A stretch of 64,000 nt of DNA. It comes from Actinomyces sp. 432 (GTDB taxonomy: Bacteria > Actinomycetota > Actinomycetes > Actinomycetales > Actinomycetaceae). The DNA is taken from positions 1,922,001 through 1,986,000 of the forward strand of contig NZ_CP025249.1 in NCBI RefSeq assembly GCF_009930875.1, given 5' to 3'. Under the pieces are notes generated by a model. The model saw only the letters and a program-made list of their open reading frames with translations. It had not been told where the DNA came from and did no database searches. Positions within the stretch are counted from its first letter, which is position 1. Every line of letters begins with the position of its first letter. This document shows, one piece after another, positions 57,068-64,000 of the stretch. Position numbers and translations under genes: made by a program.

Positions 57068-57572
57068 GCCCCAATGATGCAACAGGCGGCGTACCCGTGC
57101 GGTCGGCTGAGAAGCGAGCCTTGTGAGCAGGGCTCCCGGAAACGCCCGCCGTCCTCCGAGGCGCCTTTTTGTGGGTGATGAGCCGCGGCTTCGAGGCGTG
57201 CCCGCCATTCTCCGTGCTTGCGGTGTGCGGGTGTGGTGCGCCTGGTGGGTGTTGTGTGCCCGGGCGCTCCCGCCGTGGGTCGGAATGTCCGGATTCGGCA
57301 CAAAGGCCGCCGACGACCCCCAGGCCGGATTTGAAAACCGCATGATTGCAAGGTTCTGCCCACGGCCGACGGCGACGTCGGAGTCGTTTATGCCGATCCT
57401 GGACACTTTGGGCCGCCACGCACCGGAACGAGCAGCAACGGAGAGCCGCCGCGGGCAGGCCTACCCCAAGCACTCGGGGGTACGCCAATGCCAGAACCGT
57501 CATCGCCGACGTCGTCTCACTATCCGGCCGCACGGTTGTGTCCCCCTCCGCCGCGCCCCTAAGGTGCACGGC
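57068..57572. other. Divergent region between SDR gene and the sulfate operon leader
   Basis: This 505-base gap separates two outward-reading genes. Positions 57284-57354 are copy B of the dispersed element (minus strand). The sulfate operon promoter should lie in 57400-57560, but I could not place -35/-10 boxes. No other gene is supported. Confidence 0.5.
57284..57354 (-). repeat. Dispersed intergenic element, copy B
   Basis: Read on the minus strand it begins TTGCAATCATGCGGTTTTC and ends CCGAATCCGGACATT, similar to copy A at 10391-10457. It lies 217 bases upstream of the SDR start, in the same orientation as that gene. Confidence 0.55.
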
Positions 57573-57662
57573 ATGACCCAAGCGCATCCCCTGCTCGCCG
57601 CCGCGGAGTCCCGCGGGGCGTTGCTGCGCTCCACTCGAGTCATGTGCTGTCAGGCCCGCTAA
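57573..57662 (+). CDS. Cysteine-rich leader peptide of the sulfate-assimilation operon
   Basis: A 29-codon ORF begins at ATG 57573 after AAGGTG, 6 bases before it. It ends with CCQAR (MTQAHPLLAAAESRGALLRS, then TRVMCCQAR), i.e. two adjacent Cys codons just before the stop. It lies 182 bases upstream of the sulfite reductase gene, all on the plus strand. Short ORFs with clustered Cys codons occur ahead of cysteine-biosynthesis genes in actinobacteria and act by ribosome-mediated attenuation: low Cys-tRNA stalls the ribosome. The assignment is from position and codon content. Confidence 0.75.
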   Translation: MTQAHPLLAAAESRGALLRSTRVMCCQAR

Positions 57663-57663
57663 G

Positions 57664-57719
57664 CGCCTGACCACTGCGGCTTCGCCGCACACGGAATCCG
57701 GCGCACTGAGGCGTCCGGA
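57664..57719 (+). promoter_or_regulatory. Possible attenuator hairpins after the leader peptide
   Basis: Directly after the leader stop, TGCGGC-TTC-GCCGCA (57675-57689) forms a tight hairpin. TCCGGCGC...GCG-T-CCGGA (57697-57719) forms a second one with a 1-base bulge. CGCCT at 57664-57668 can instead pair with AGGCG at 57709-57713, which would block the second hairpin. Mutually exclusive structures next to a Cys-Cys leader fit attenuation; this is inferred by eye without folding. Confidence 0.5.
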
Positions 57720-57843
57720 GCCGCGCGGCAGCAAGTGGACCAATTCCCGGCCAATAACCGGCAGTCACTTGTAGACACCGATCCGGAGCGAGTCCCCGAA
57801 CCAATGACTCCGGACGCTCATGCACCACCAGCCTGGAGGAGAC

Positions 57844-59565
57844 ATGAGCACGATCAAGGACCCGTCCGCAAGCGACACCCCCGCCGGCCGCGCCATCCGC
57901 CCGCCGCGCGCCGGCCGCTCCAACGGCCAGTGGCGCATCGACGGCCGCAAGCCCCTGAACCCCAATGAGGTCGTCAAGCAGGACGGCGATCCGCTCGGCG
58001 CGCACGACCGCATCCTGTCCTCCTATGGCGCAGCCGGGTTCGACGCCATCCCGGACGACGACCTCCACACCCGCTTTCGCTGGTGGGGCCTGTACACGCA
58101 GCGCAAGCAGGGCATCGACGGAGGCCGTACCGCCCAGCTCAGCCCCGCCGAGCTGTCCGACCGGTACTTCATGCAGCGGGTGCGGATGGACGGCCAATCC
58201 CTGTCCGTGCGGCAGATGCGCGTCCTCGGCCAGGCCGCCAACGACTTCGCCCGCGGCACCCTGGACGTCACCGACCGGCAGAACCTCCAGATGCACTGGA
58301 TCCAGATCGAGTCCGTACCCGAGCTGTGGCGCCGACTGGAGGAGGTCGGCCTGACCACCATCGAGGCGTGCGGCGACACCCCGCGCGGCTTCCTCGTCTC
58401 CCCCGTGGCCGGGATCGACCCCGACGAGATCATCGACCCCTCCGCCGCCGCGGCCGAGATCCGCGACACCTTCCTCGGCAACCCCGACATTGCCAACCTG
58501 CCTCGCAAGTTCAAGACAGCCTTCACCGGTTCCCCCACGCTGGACATCCTCCACGAGATCAACGACATCGCCTACGTGGGCGTGGAGCACCCCGAGCTCG
58601 GTCCCGGCTACGACCTGTGGATCGCCGGAGCCCTGTCGACCGCACCCTTCCTCGGACAGCGCCTGGGCACATTCGTGCGGCCCGACCAGGTCACCGACGT
58701 GTGGTGGGCCACCATCCGGCTCTTCCGCGACTACGGCTACCGCCGCCTGCGTAACAAGGCCCGGTTGAAGTTCCTCATGGCCGAGTGGGGCCCGAAGAAG
58801 TTCCGTCAGGTCCTGCAGGACGAGTACCTGGGCTACGAGCTGGCGGACGGCCCCGCCCCCGCGCCGCCGGTGGGCGAGGCGGACCACATCGGTGTCCACC
58901 GGCAGAAGGACGGGCGCTACTGGATCGGCGGCAAGCCTCCGGTCGGGCGCCTGTCCGGGGACACCATGCTGGGGCTGGCCGACCTCGCCGAGGCGGTCGG
59001 TTCCGATCGTGTACGTACAACGCCGCTGCAGAACATCCTGCTGCTGGACGTGCCCGCGCAGCGCGTGGACGAGGCCGTAGCCGGCCTGCGGAAACTCGGC
59101 ATCAACCCGGATCCGGGGCCGTTGACCCGCTCGCTGCTGGCCTGCACCGGCCTGGAGTTCTGCAAGTTCGCAATCGTGGAGACCAAGTCCCTGGCGGCGC
59201 GGGTGAGCGCCGAGCTCGACACGCGCCTGGCGGACCTCGACCTCGACCGCCGTATCTCCATCAGCGTCAACGGCTGCCCCAACTCCTGCGTCCGCATCCA
59301 GATCGCCGACATCGGGCTCAAGGGCCAGATCATCAGCGTCGACGGTCAGCAGGTACCCGGCTTCCAGGTGCACCTGGGAGGCGGCCTGGCCTCCGCCGGC
59401 CACAACGAGGCCGAGCTGGGACGCACCGTGCGCGGCCTGAAGGTGGCCGCCACCGACTTGACCGACTACATCGAACGCGTCGTGCGCCGCTACGCGGCCG
59501 CACGCGCCCCGGAGGAGAGCTTCTCCCAGTGGGCACAGCGGGCACCGCAGGAGGAACTGGTATGA
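57844..59565 (+). CDS. Assimilatory sulfite reductase (ferredoxin-type, siroheme/[4Fe-4S])
   Basis: It reduces sulfite to sulfide with six electrons. The 573-residue protein has the nitrite/sulfite reductase ferredoxin-like repeat (RFRWWGLYTQRKQGIDGGRT), the substrate-binding Arg/Lys region and the four Cys ligands in CTGLEFC and NGCPNSC. The ATG at 57844 follows GGAGGAGAC. The cysH gene overlaps its stop by ATGA. A nitrite reductase role is possible from sequence alone, but the surrounding cys genes make sulfite far more likely. Confidence 0.93.
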   Translation: MSTIKDPSASDTPAGRAIRPPRAGRSNGQWRIDGRKPLNPNEVVKQDGDPLGAHDRILSSYGAAGFDAIPDDDLHTRFRWWGLYTQRKQGIDGGRTAQLSPAELSDRYFMQRVRMDGQSLSVRQMRVLGQAANDFARGTLDVTDRQNLQMHWIQIESVPELWRRLEEVGLTTIEACGDTPRGFLVSPVAGIDPDEIIDPSAAAAEIRDTFLGNPDIANLPRKFKTAFTGSPTLDILHEINDIAYVGVEHPELGPGYDLWIAGALSTAPFLGQRLGTFVRPDQVTDVWWATIRLFRDYGYRRLRNKARLKFLMAEWGPKKFRQVLQDEYLGYELADGPAPAPPVGEADHIGVHRQKDGRYWIGGKPPVGRLSGDTMLGLADLAEAVGSDRVRTTPLQNILLLDVPAQRVDEAVAGLRKLGINPDPGPLTRSLLACTGLEFCKFAIVETKSLAARVSAELDTRLADLDLDRRISISVNGCPNSCVRIQIADIGLKGQIISVDGQQVPGFQVHLGGGLASAGHNEAELGRTVRGLKVAATDLTDYIERVVRRYAAARAPEESFSQWAQRAPQEELV

Positions 59566-60428
59566 CCACCGACAGCATCGCGCCCCTGGCCGGGCTGCGC
59601 ACGGCCGCCATCCCCACCCTGACCGCCAACGCCGCCCCGGCGACCGCCCCCACGGCAGCCCCGGCGGCCGTCAATCCCTACGGCCGACTCGTCGCGCGCG
59701 GCGCCAACCGCCCACGCTCCGCCCAGGCTCCCCGCCGCAGCGAAGCCGAGCTGCGCCGCATCGCGGCGGACGGCGCCGCACGGCTGGGCCCGAATGCCTC
59801 GGCCGAGGCAGTCATCACCTGGGCGGCCGAAACCTTCCCCGACTCGCTGGCCGTCGCCTGCTCCATGGCGGACGCCGTACTGCCACATGTGGTGGCCGCC
59901 CACATGCCTGGCGTCGACACGCTGTTCCTGGAGACCGGTTTCCACTTCCCCCAGACCGAGCAGACCCGTGACGCAGTCGCCCGCACCATGGACGTCACCG
60001 TCATAGACGTCCTGCCCGAACTCACCATCGCCCAACAGGATGCCGAGTACGGGCCGCGCCTGTACGAGCGGGAGCCCACCAAGTGCTGCTACCTGCGCAA
60101 GGTGGCACCCCTGGCACGCGCCCTGTCCGGCTATGAGGCCTGGGCCACCGGCCTGCGCCGGGAGGACTCCCCCACCCGCGCCGACGCCCCGCTGGTCGCC
60201 TTCGATGAGACCCACCGGATCGTCAAGCTCAACCCGCTGGCGGCCTGGAGCTTCGAGGATCTGCTGGAGTACGCGACCGCGCACGACGTCGTCGTCAACC
60301 CGCTGCTGGCGGACGGCTACCCGTCGATCGGCTGCCAGACCTGCACCCGGCGCGTCGCCCCGGGAGAGGATCCCCGCTCCGGACGCTGGGCCGGATTCAC
60401 CAAGACCGAGTGCGGCATCCACCTGTGA
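59562..60428 (+). CDS. cysH: Adenylyl-sulfate (APS) reductase
   Basis: It reduces APS to sulfite with thioredoxin. The 288-residue product has an N-terminal Ala/Pro-rich extension (about 45 residues), the family core SLAVACSMADAVLPHV, and the catalytic ECGIHL near the C-terminus. The cysteine pairs TKCCYLRK and GCQTC are [4Fe-4S] ligands, which mark the APS rather than the PAPS subtype. The operon lacks cysC (APS kinase), consistent with direct APS use. Confidence 0.93.
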   Translation: MTTDSIAPLAGLRTAAIPTLTANAAPATAPTAAPAAVNPYGRLVARGANRPRSAQAPRRSEAELRRIAADGAARLGPNASAEAVITWAAETFPDSLAVACSMADAVLPHVVAAHMPGVDTLFLETGFHFPQTEQTRDAVARTMDVTVIDVLPELTIAQQDAEYGPRLYEREPTKCCYLRKVAPLARALSGYEAWATGLRREDSPTRADAPLVAFDETHRIVKLNPLAAWSFEDLLEYATAHDVVVNPLLADGYPSIGCQTCTRRVAPGEDPRSGRWAGFTKTECGIHL

Positions 60429-60482
60429 GGCCCCGTCCGCACGCCCCTGCACACCAAGCCGCGAAACCGATTGGAGAGCCAC

Positions 60483-61414
60483 ATGAGCACAGCCACTGAC
60501 AGCATTACCAGCGTTACCGCCGCCCCTGCGGATCATCTCGACGCCCTCGAGTCCGAGGCGATCGGGATCATCCGGGAGGTGGTCGCCGAATGCCGGCGCC
60601 CGGTGCTGCTGTTCTCGGGCGGTAAGGACTCCGTGGTCATCCTGCACCTGGCCCGCAAGGCCTTCTGGCCGGCACCGCTGCCCTTCCCCTGCTGCACGTG
60701 GACACCGGCCACAACTTCCCCGAGGTGCTCGCCTACCGGGACGAGACCGTCGCCGCCGCCGGAGCGCGCCTGCTCGTCACCCGGGTGCAGGACTACATCG
60801 ACGACGGCCGCCTGCGCGAACGCCCGGACGGTACCCGCAACCCGCTGCAGACCCGCCCGCTGCTGGACACCATCCAGTCCGAGGGCTTCGACGGCGTCAT
60901 CGGCGGTGCCCGCCGCGACGAGGAGCGGTCGCGCGCCAAGGAGCGCATCGTCTCGCTGCGGGATGAGTTCGGGCAGTGGGACCCCCGCAACCAGCGTCCC
61001 GAGCTGTGGCGGTTGCTCAACCTGCGGCACTCCCCCGGCGAGCACCTGCGCGTCTTCCCCCTGTCCGACTGGACCGAGCTGGACGTGTGGCGCTACATCG
61101 AGCGCGAGGACATCGCCCTGCCGAGCCTGTACTACGCCCACCGGCGTGAGGTCTTCTCACGTGACGGCATGTGGCTGGCCGTCACCCCGGTAACCCGGCC
61201 GCGCGAGGGCGAAACAGTCACCACCCGCACCGTGCGCTACCGCACCGTCGGCGACATGTCCTGCACCGGCGCCGTGGACTCCACGGCGGCCAACAACCAC
61301 GAGATCGCCGTCGAGGTGGCTGCCTCCACACTCACCGAGCGCGGCGCCACCCGGGCGGACGACCGCCTGTCGGAGTCCGCCATGGAGGACCGCAAGCGCG
61401 AAGGCTACTTCTGA
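60483..61414 (+). pseudogene. cysD: Sulfate adenylyltransferase subunit 2, one frameshift
   Basis: CysD with CysN makes APS from sulfate and ATP. It starts at ATG 60483 ([10 protein letters not shown]) after GGAGAG and carries the PP-loop [16 protein letters not shown]. The frame breaks at the CCCC run 60686-60689 and resumes with [20 protein letters not shown] after one base is added. Downstream come [16 protein letters not shown] and the C-terminal ESAMEDRKREGYF, typical of CysD. The restored length is about 310 residues, normal for the family. Sequence error is more probable than loss of the pathway, since all the other genes are intact. Confidence 0.9.
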
Positions 61415-61487
61415 TTCCTGTTCCAGCTCCCGCTCCGACGCCCATCCCACCCCATACACCCGCCGCCACACACCCCTGGAGAAACCC

Positions 61488-62840
61488 ATGACCGTCACTC
61501 CTACCGAGTCCGCCCCCACCGCAGCGGACCAAACCACCCCGCGACCGTCCAAGACCACGGGGCTGCTGCGCCTGGCCACCGCCGGCAGCGTCGACGACGG
61601 CAAGTCGACCCTGGTCGGCAGGCTGCTGGTCGACTCCAAGTCGGTGTTGCGCGATCAGCTCGCCGCCGTCGAGCAGGTGAGCCTGGACCGCGGCCTGACC
61701 CACGCCGACCTGGCCCTACTCACCGACGGCCTGCGCGCGGAGCGTGAACAGGGCATCACCATCGACGTCGCCTACCGCTACTTCGCCACCCCCCGCCGCT
61801 CCTTCATCCTGGCCGACTGCCCCGGCCACGTGCAGTACACGCGCAACACGGTCACCGGCTCATCGACCGCCGACGTGGTGGTGCTGCTCGTCGACGCCCG
61901 TCACGGCGTGGTGGAGCAGACCCGTCGGCACCTGGCGGTGGCGGCGCTCCTGAACGTCCCACATGTGGTGGTCGCCGTCAACAAGATCGACCTGGTGGAG
62001 TTCTCCGCCGACGTCTACAACGCGATCGTCACCGAGTTGAGCGCCGCGGGCGCCGAACTGGGGGTCACGGACCTGCGGGCACTGCCGACCTGCGCCCTGG
62101 AGGGGGACAACGTGGTGCGCCGCTCCTCGCGAACCCCCTTCTACCGCGGACCCGCCCTCCTGGAACTGCTGGAAACCATCCCGGCCGACACCACGCCGAC
62201 GGACGGGGCCTTCCGGCTGCCCGTGCAGCTGGTCATCCGGCCGCAAGGAGCCGCGGCGGAGGGCCTGTCCGACTACCGCGGTTACGCCGGGCGGATCGCC
62301 GCGGGATCGGTGCGCGTGGGCGAGGAGATCGTGGTTCTCCCCTCGCGGCGCCGCAGCCGAGTCGCCGCCATCGACCTCGCAAACACCGCCCTGGCCGAGG
62401 CGCACGCCGGCCAGTCGGTGACCCTGCGACTGGACGATGACATCGACATCACGCGCGGTGATCTCCTCGCCGCCGCCACCGACCCGCCGCAGCTGCGCCG
62501 GGACCTGGCCGCCCGCGTCGCCTGGCTGTCCGAGCGGCCCGCCAGGTCGGGCGACCGGGTACTCCTCAAGCACGGGACGCGTACCGTCCAGGCGATCATC
62601 ACTGCAGTCGAGGGCGTCCTCGATCTCGACGACCTCACCGCCGCGCCCGCGCAGGCCCTGGCCCTCAATGACATCGGCTCCGTCCGCCTGCGCCTGTCCG
62701 AGCCGCTTCCCGTCGCCGACTACGCCCATTCCCGCAGCGACGGCGCCTTCCTGCTCGTAGACCCCTTCGACGGCTGGACACTCGCGGCGGGCATGGTGCG
62801 CCTGGAGGACGAGCGGGCGTTTGCACCGCTGGCGGCATGA
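61488..62840 (+). CDS. cysN: Sulfate adenylyltransferase subunit 1 (GTPase)
   Basis: CysN hydrolyses GTP to drive APS synthesis. The 450-residue protein has a GTPase domain with GSVDDGKSTLVGRLL, the switch region GITIDVAYRYF, DCPGHVQYTRN and NKIDLVEF, followed by EF-Tu-like beta domains. It lacks the fused APS kinase (CysC) found in some bacteria. It overlaps the next gene by ATGA. Confidence 0.95.
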   Translation: MTVTPTESAPTAADQTTPRPSKTTGLLRLATAGSVDDGKSTLVGRLLVDSKSVLRDQLAAVEQVSLDRGLTHADLALLTDGLRAEREQGITIDVAYRYFATPRRSFILADCPGHVQYTRNTVTGSSTADVVVLLVDARHGVVEQTRRHLAVAALLNVPHVVVAVNKIDLVEFSADVYNAIVTELSAAGAELGVTDLRALPTCALEGDNVVRRSSRTPFYRGPALLELLETIPADTTPTDGAFRLPVQLVIRPQGAAAEGLSDYRGYAGRIAAGSVRVGEEIVVLPSRRRSRVAAIDLANTALAEAHAGQSVTLRLDDDIDITRGDLLAAATDPPQLRRDLAARVAWLSERPARSGDRVLLKHGTRTVQAIITAVEGVLDLDDLTAAPAQALALNDIGSVRLRLSEPLPVADYAHSRSDGAFLLVDPFDGWTLAAGMVRLEDERAFAPLAA

Positions 62841-63649
62841 ACCGGGCGAGTACAGCCGCGGGCACAGCCGGGCCGCTCGCGCCGGAAGTTGAAAGAGTCC
62901 CGGATACCGACCGTCCCGGCACCGGCTGGGTGGCGCTCATCGGCGCCGGCCCCGGAGACCCGGAACTGATCACGGTGCGTGGGCTGGACCTGCTGCGACG
63001 GGCCGACGTCATCGTCATCGATCGTCTCGCCCCGCGCCGGCTGTTGGACGCCGCCGGCCCCGGCGCCGAGGTGATCGACGTGGGCAAGCGCCCGGGTCAT
63101 CACCTGCTGCCGCAGGAGCAGATCGACGCGGTGCTGGTGGACCGGGCCCGCGCCGGGCAGCGCGTAGCGCGGGTGAAGGGCGGCGACCCGTATGTGCTGG
63201 GCCGCGGCGGTGAGGAGGCGGCGGCCTGCCGGGCGGCCGGCATCATCGTCGAGATCGTCCCCGGAGTCACGTCTGCCATTGCCGTGCCTGCCGCCGCGGG
63301 TATCCCGGTGACCCACCGAGGCCTGGCCCGGGGGTTCTCCGTGGTCACCGCTCACGAGGAACTGGTATCCACGGTGCCGGCCCGGCGCGACCACACGCTG
63401 ATCCTCCTGATGGGTGTGGCGCACCTTAGTCGCTCGACCACGATCCTCCTGGAGGCGGGGGCCGATCCCGACACCCCGGCCGCCGTCGTCGAACGCGGCT
63501 TCATACCCGATCAGCGAGTAACCACCACCGTGCTGCGATGTCTGCCCGACGTCGCCGTCAGCGTCGGTGTCACCGCTCCGGCGGTCATCGTCATCGGCGA
63601 CGTCGTCACCGTCAGCCCCGCATGGAACACGCGGATCGTCCCCGGGTAA
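62837..63649 (+). CDS. cobA: Uroporphyrinogen-III C-methyltransferase
   Basis: This SAM-dependent enzyme methylates uroporphyrinogen III twice to give precorrin-2, the siroheme precursor, which the sulfite reductase needs. The 270-residue protein contains LIGAGPGDPELITVRGLDLL, VIDVGKRPGHHLLPQEQI, RVKGGDPYVLGRGGEEAAA and PGVTSAIAVPAAAGIPVTHR, the SUMT signatures. No CysG-type oxidase/ferrochelatase domain is fused, so those steps come from elsewhere. Its place in the operon fits siroheme supply. Confidence 0.94.
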   Translation: MNRASTAAGTAGPLAPEVERVPDTDRPGTGWVALIGAGPGDPELITVRGLDLLRRADVIVIDRLAPRRLLDAAGPGAEVIDVGKRPGHHLLPQEQIDAVLVDRARAGQRVARVKGGDPYVLGRGGEEAAACRAAGIIVEIVPGVTSAIAVPAAAGIPVTHRGLARGFSVVTAHEELVSTVPARRDHTLILLMGVAHLSRSTTILLEAGADPDTPAAVVERGFIPDQRVTTTVLRCLPDVAVSVGVTAPAVIVIGDVVTVSPAWNTRIVPG

Positions 63650-63689
63650 TGCGCCCGGCGACGACCCCCGACGGCCCTGAAGGATCATC

Positions 63690-64000
63690 ATGTTCGCACT
63701 CATCCTCCTCGCCCTGGTCGGGCTGGTCGCACAACTCGTGGATGGAACCCTGGGCATGGGCTACGGCGTCACCAGCTCCTCGCTGTTGCTCGCCGTAGGC
63801 CTGAGCCCGGCGCTGGCCAGCGCCAGCGTTCACCTATCCCAGATCGGGACCACGCTCATGTCCGGCGTCTCCCATCTACGTCTTGGCAACACCGACCGGG
63901 CGCTGGTGGCTCGCCTCGCCGTCCCCGGCGCCGTCGGCGCCTTCCTGGGCGCGACCGTCCTGTCCCGGCTGACCACGGCCGCGGTGACGCCCGTGACCGC
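63690..64000 (+). CDS. TauE/SafE-family sulfite/sulfonate transporter, N-terminal fragment
   Basis: The window ends inside this gene after about 103 codons. It starts at ATG 63690 (MFALILLALVGLVAQLVDGT) and has the LGMGYGVTSSSLLLAVGLSP motif common to the TauE/SafE family, with three membrane segments visible. Members move sulfite or other sulfur anions across the membrane; its position fits sulfate uptake or sulfite export. Confidence 0.85.
   Translation, partial: MFALILLALVGLVAQLVDGTLGMGYGVTSSSLLLAVGLSPALASASVHLSQIGTTLMSGVSHLRLGNTDRALVARLAVPGAVGAFLGATVLSRLTTAAVTPVT

Overview
The window is chromosomal DNA from a high-GC actinobacterium. GTG and TTG starts are frequent, ATGA-type gene overlaps are common, and the gene order runs rnhB-yraN-comM-dprA / xerC / rpsB-tsf-pyrH-frr-cdsA-rlmN-dxr. 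Protein style and the ileS T-box point to Actinomycetales, most likely Actinomyces or a close relative; the genus is an inference.

Layout. Positions 1-10,300 (mostly minus strand) hold a translation, nucleotide, lipid and isoprenoid block: rpsB, tsf, pyrH, frr, cdsA, rlmN, a DivIVA-domain gene, dxr and the first codons of a site-2 protease. An M23 peptidase reads the other way, and xerC follows. Positions 10,300-14,960 split xerC from dprA. They hold an ABC exporter pair, a strikingly regular array of about 20-bp repeats, and an IS3-family element inserted in that array. Positions 14,960-24,600 carry dprA, comM, yraN, a DUF2469 gene, rnhB, lepB, rplS, trmD (fused to an acetyltransferase), rimM, a KH-domain gene and rpsP. 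Positions 24,800-35,600 carry an AGCS amino-acid symporter, a membrane-anchored protein of unknown function, ffh, ftsY and smc. Positions 35,700-42,800 carry a second ABC exporter, ndk, folC, a HAD phosphatase and a metallo-beta-lactamase-fold hydrolase. Positions 42,870-52,135 are one polysaccharide cluster read on the minus strand: GT2, two TupA-like ATP-grasp proteins, a double GT4 glycosyltransferase, polymerase, flippase, Wzz-like protein and an initiating sugar transferase. Positions 52,400-57,070 carry ileS with its T-box leader and an SDR gene. Positions 57,570-64,000 are an assimilatory sulfate-reduction operon (sulfite reductase, cysH, cysD, cysN, siroheme methyltransferase, TauE/SafE transporter) preceded by a short ORF ending with Cys-Cys, which looks like a cysteine-sensing leader peptide.

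Two window-wide observations matter most. First, several intergenic regions contain short repeats spaced at an almost exact 19-23 bp, about two helical turns. The largest array has 26 copies, keeps its 20-bp phase, and resumes that phase across the IS once the IS is removed. I do not recognise this as a named element. Second, at least four genes (cdsA, the AGCS gene, ileS, cysD) are broken by one-base losses within G or C runs. Since IleS and CdsA are normally essential, these are probably sequence errors and not real pseudogenes.
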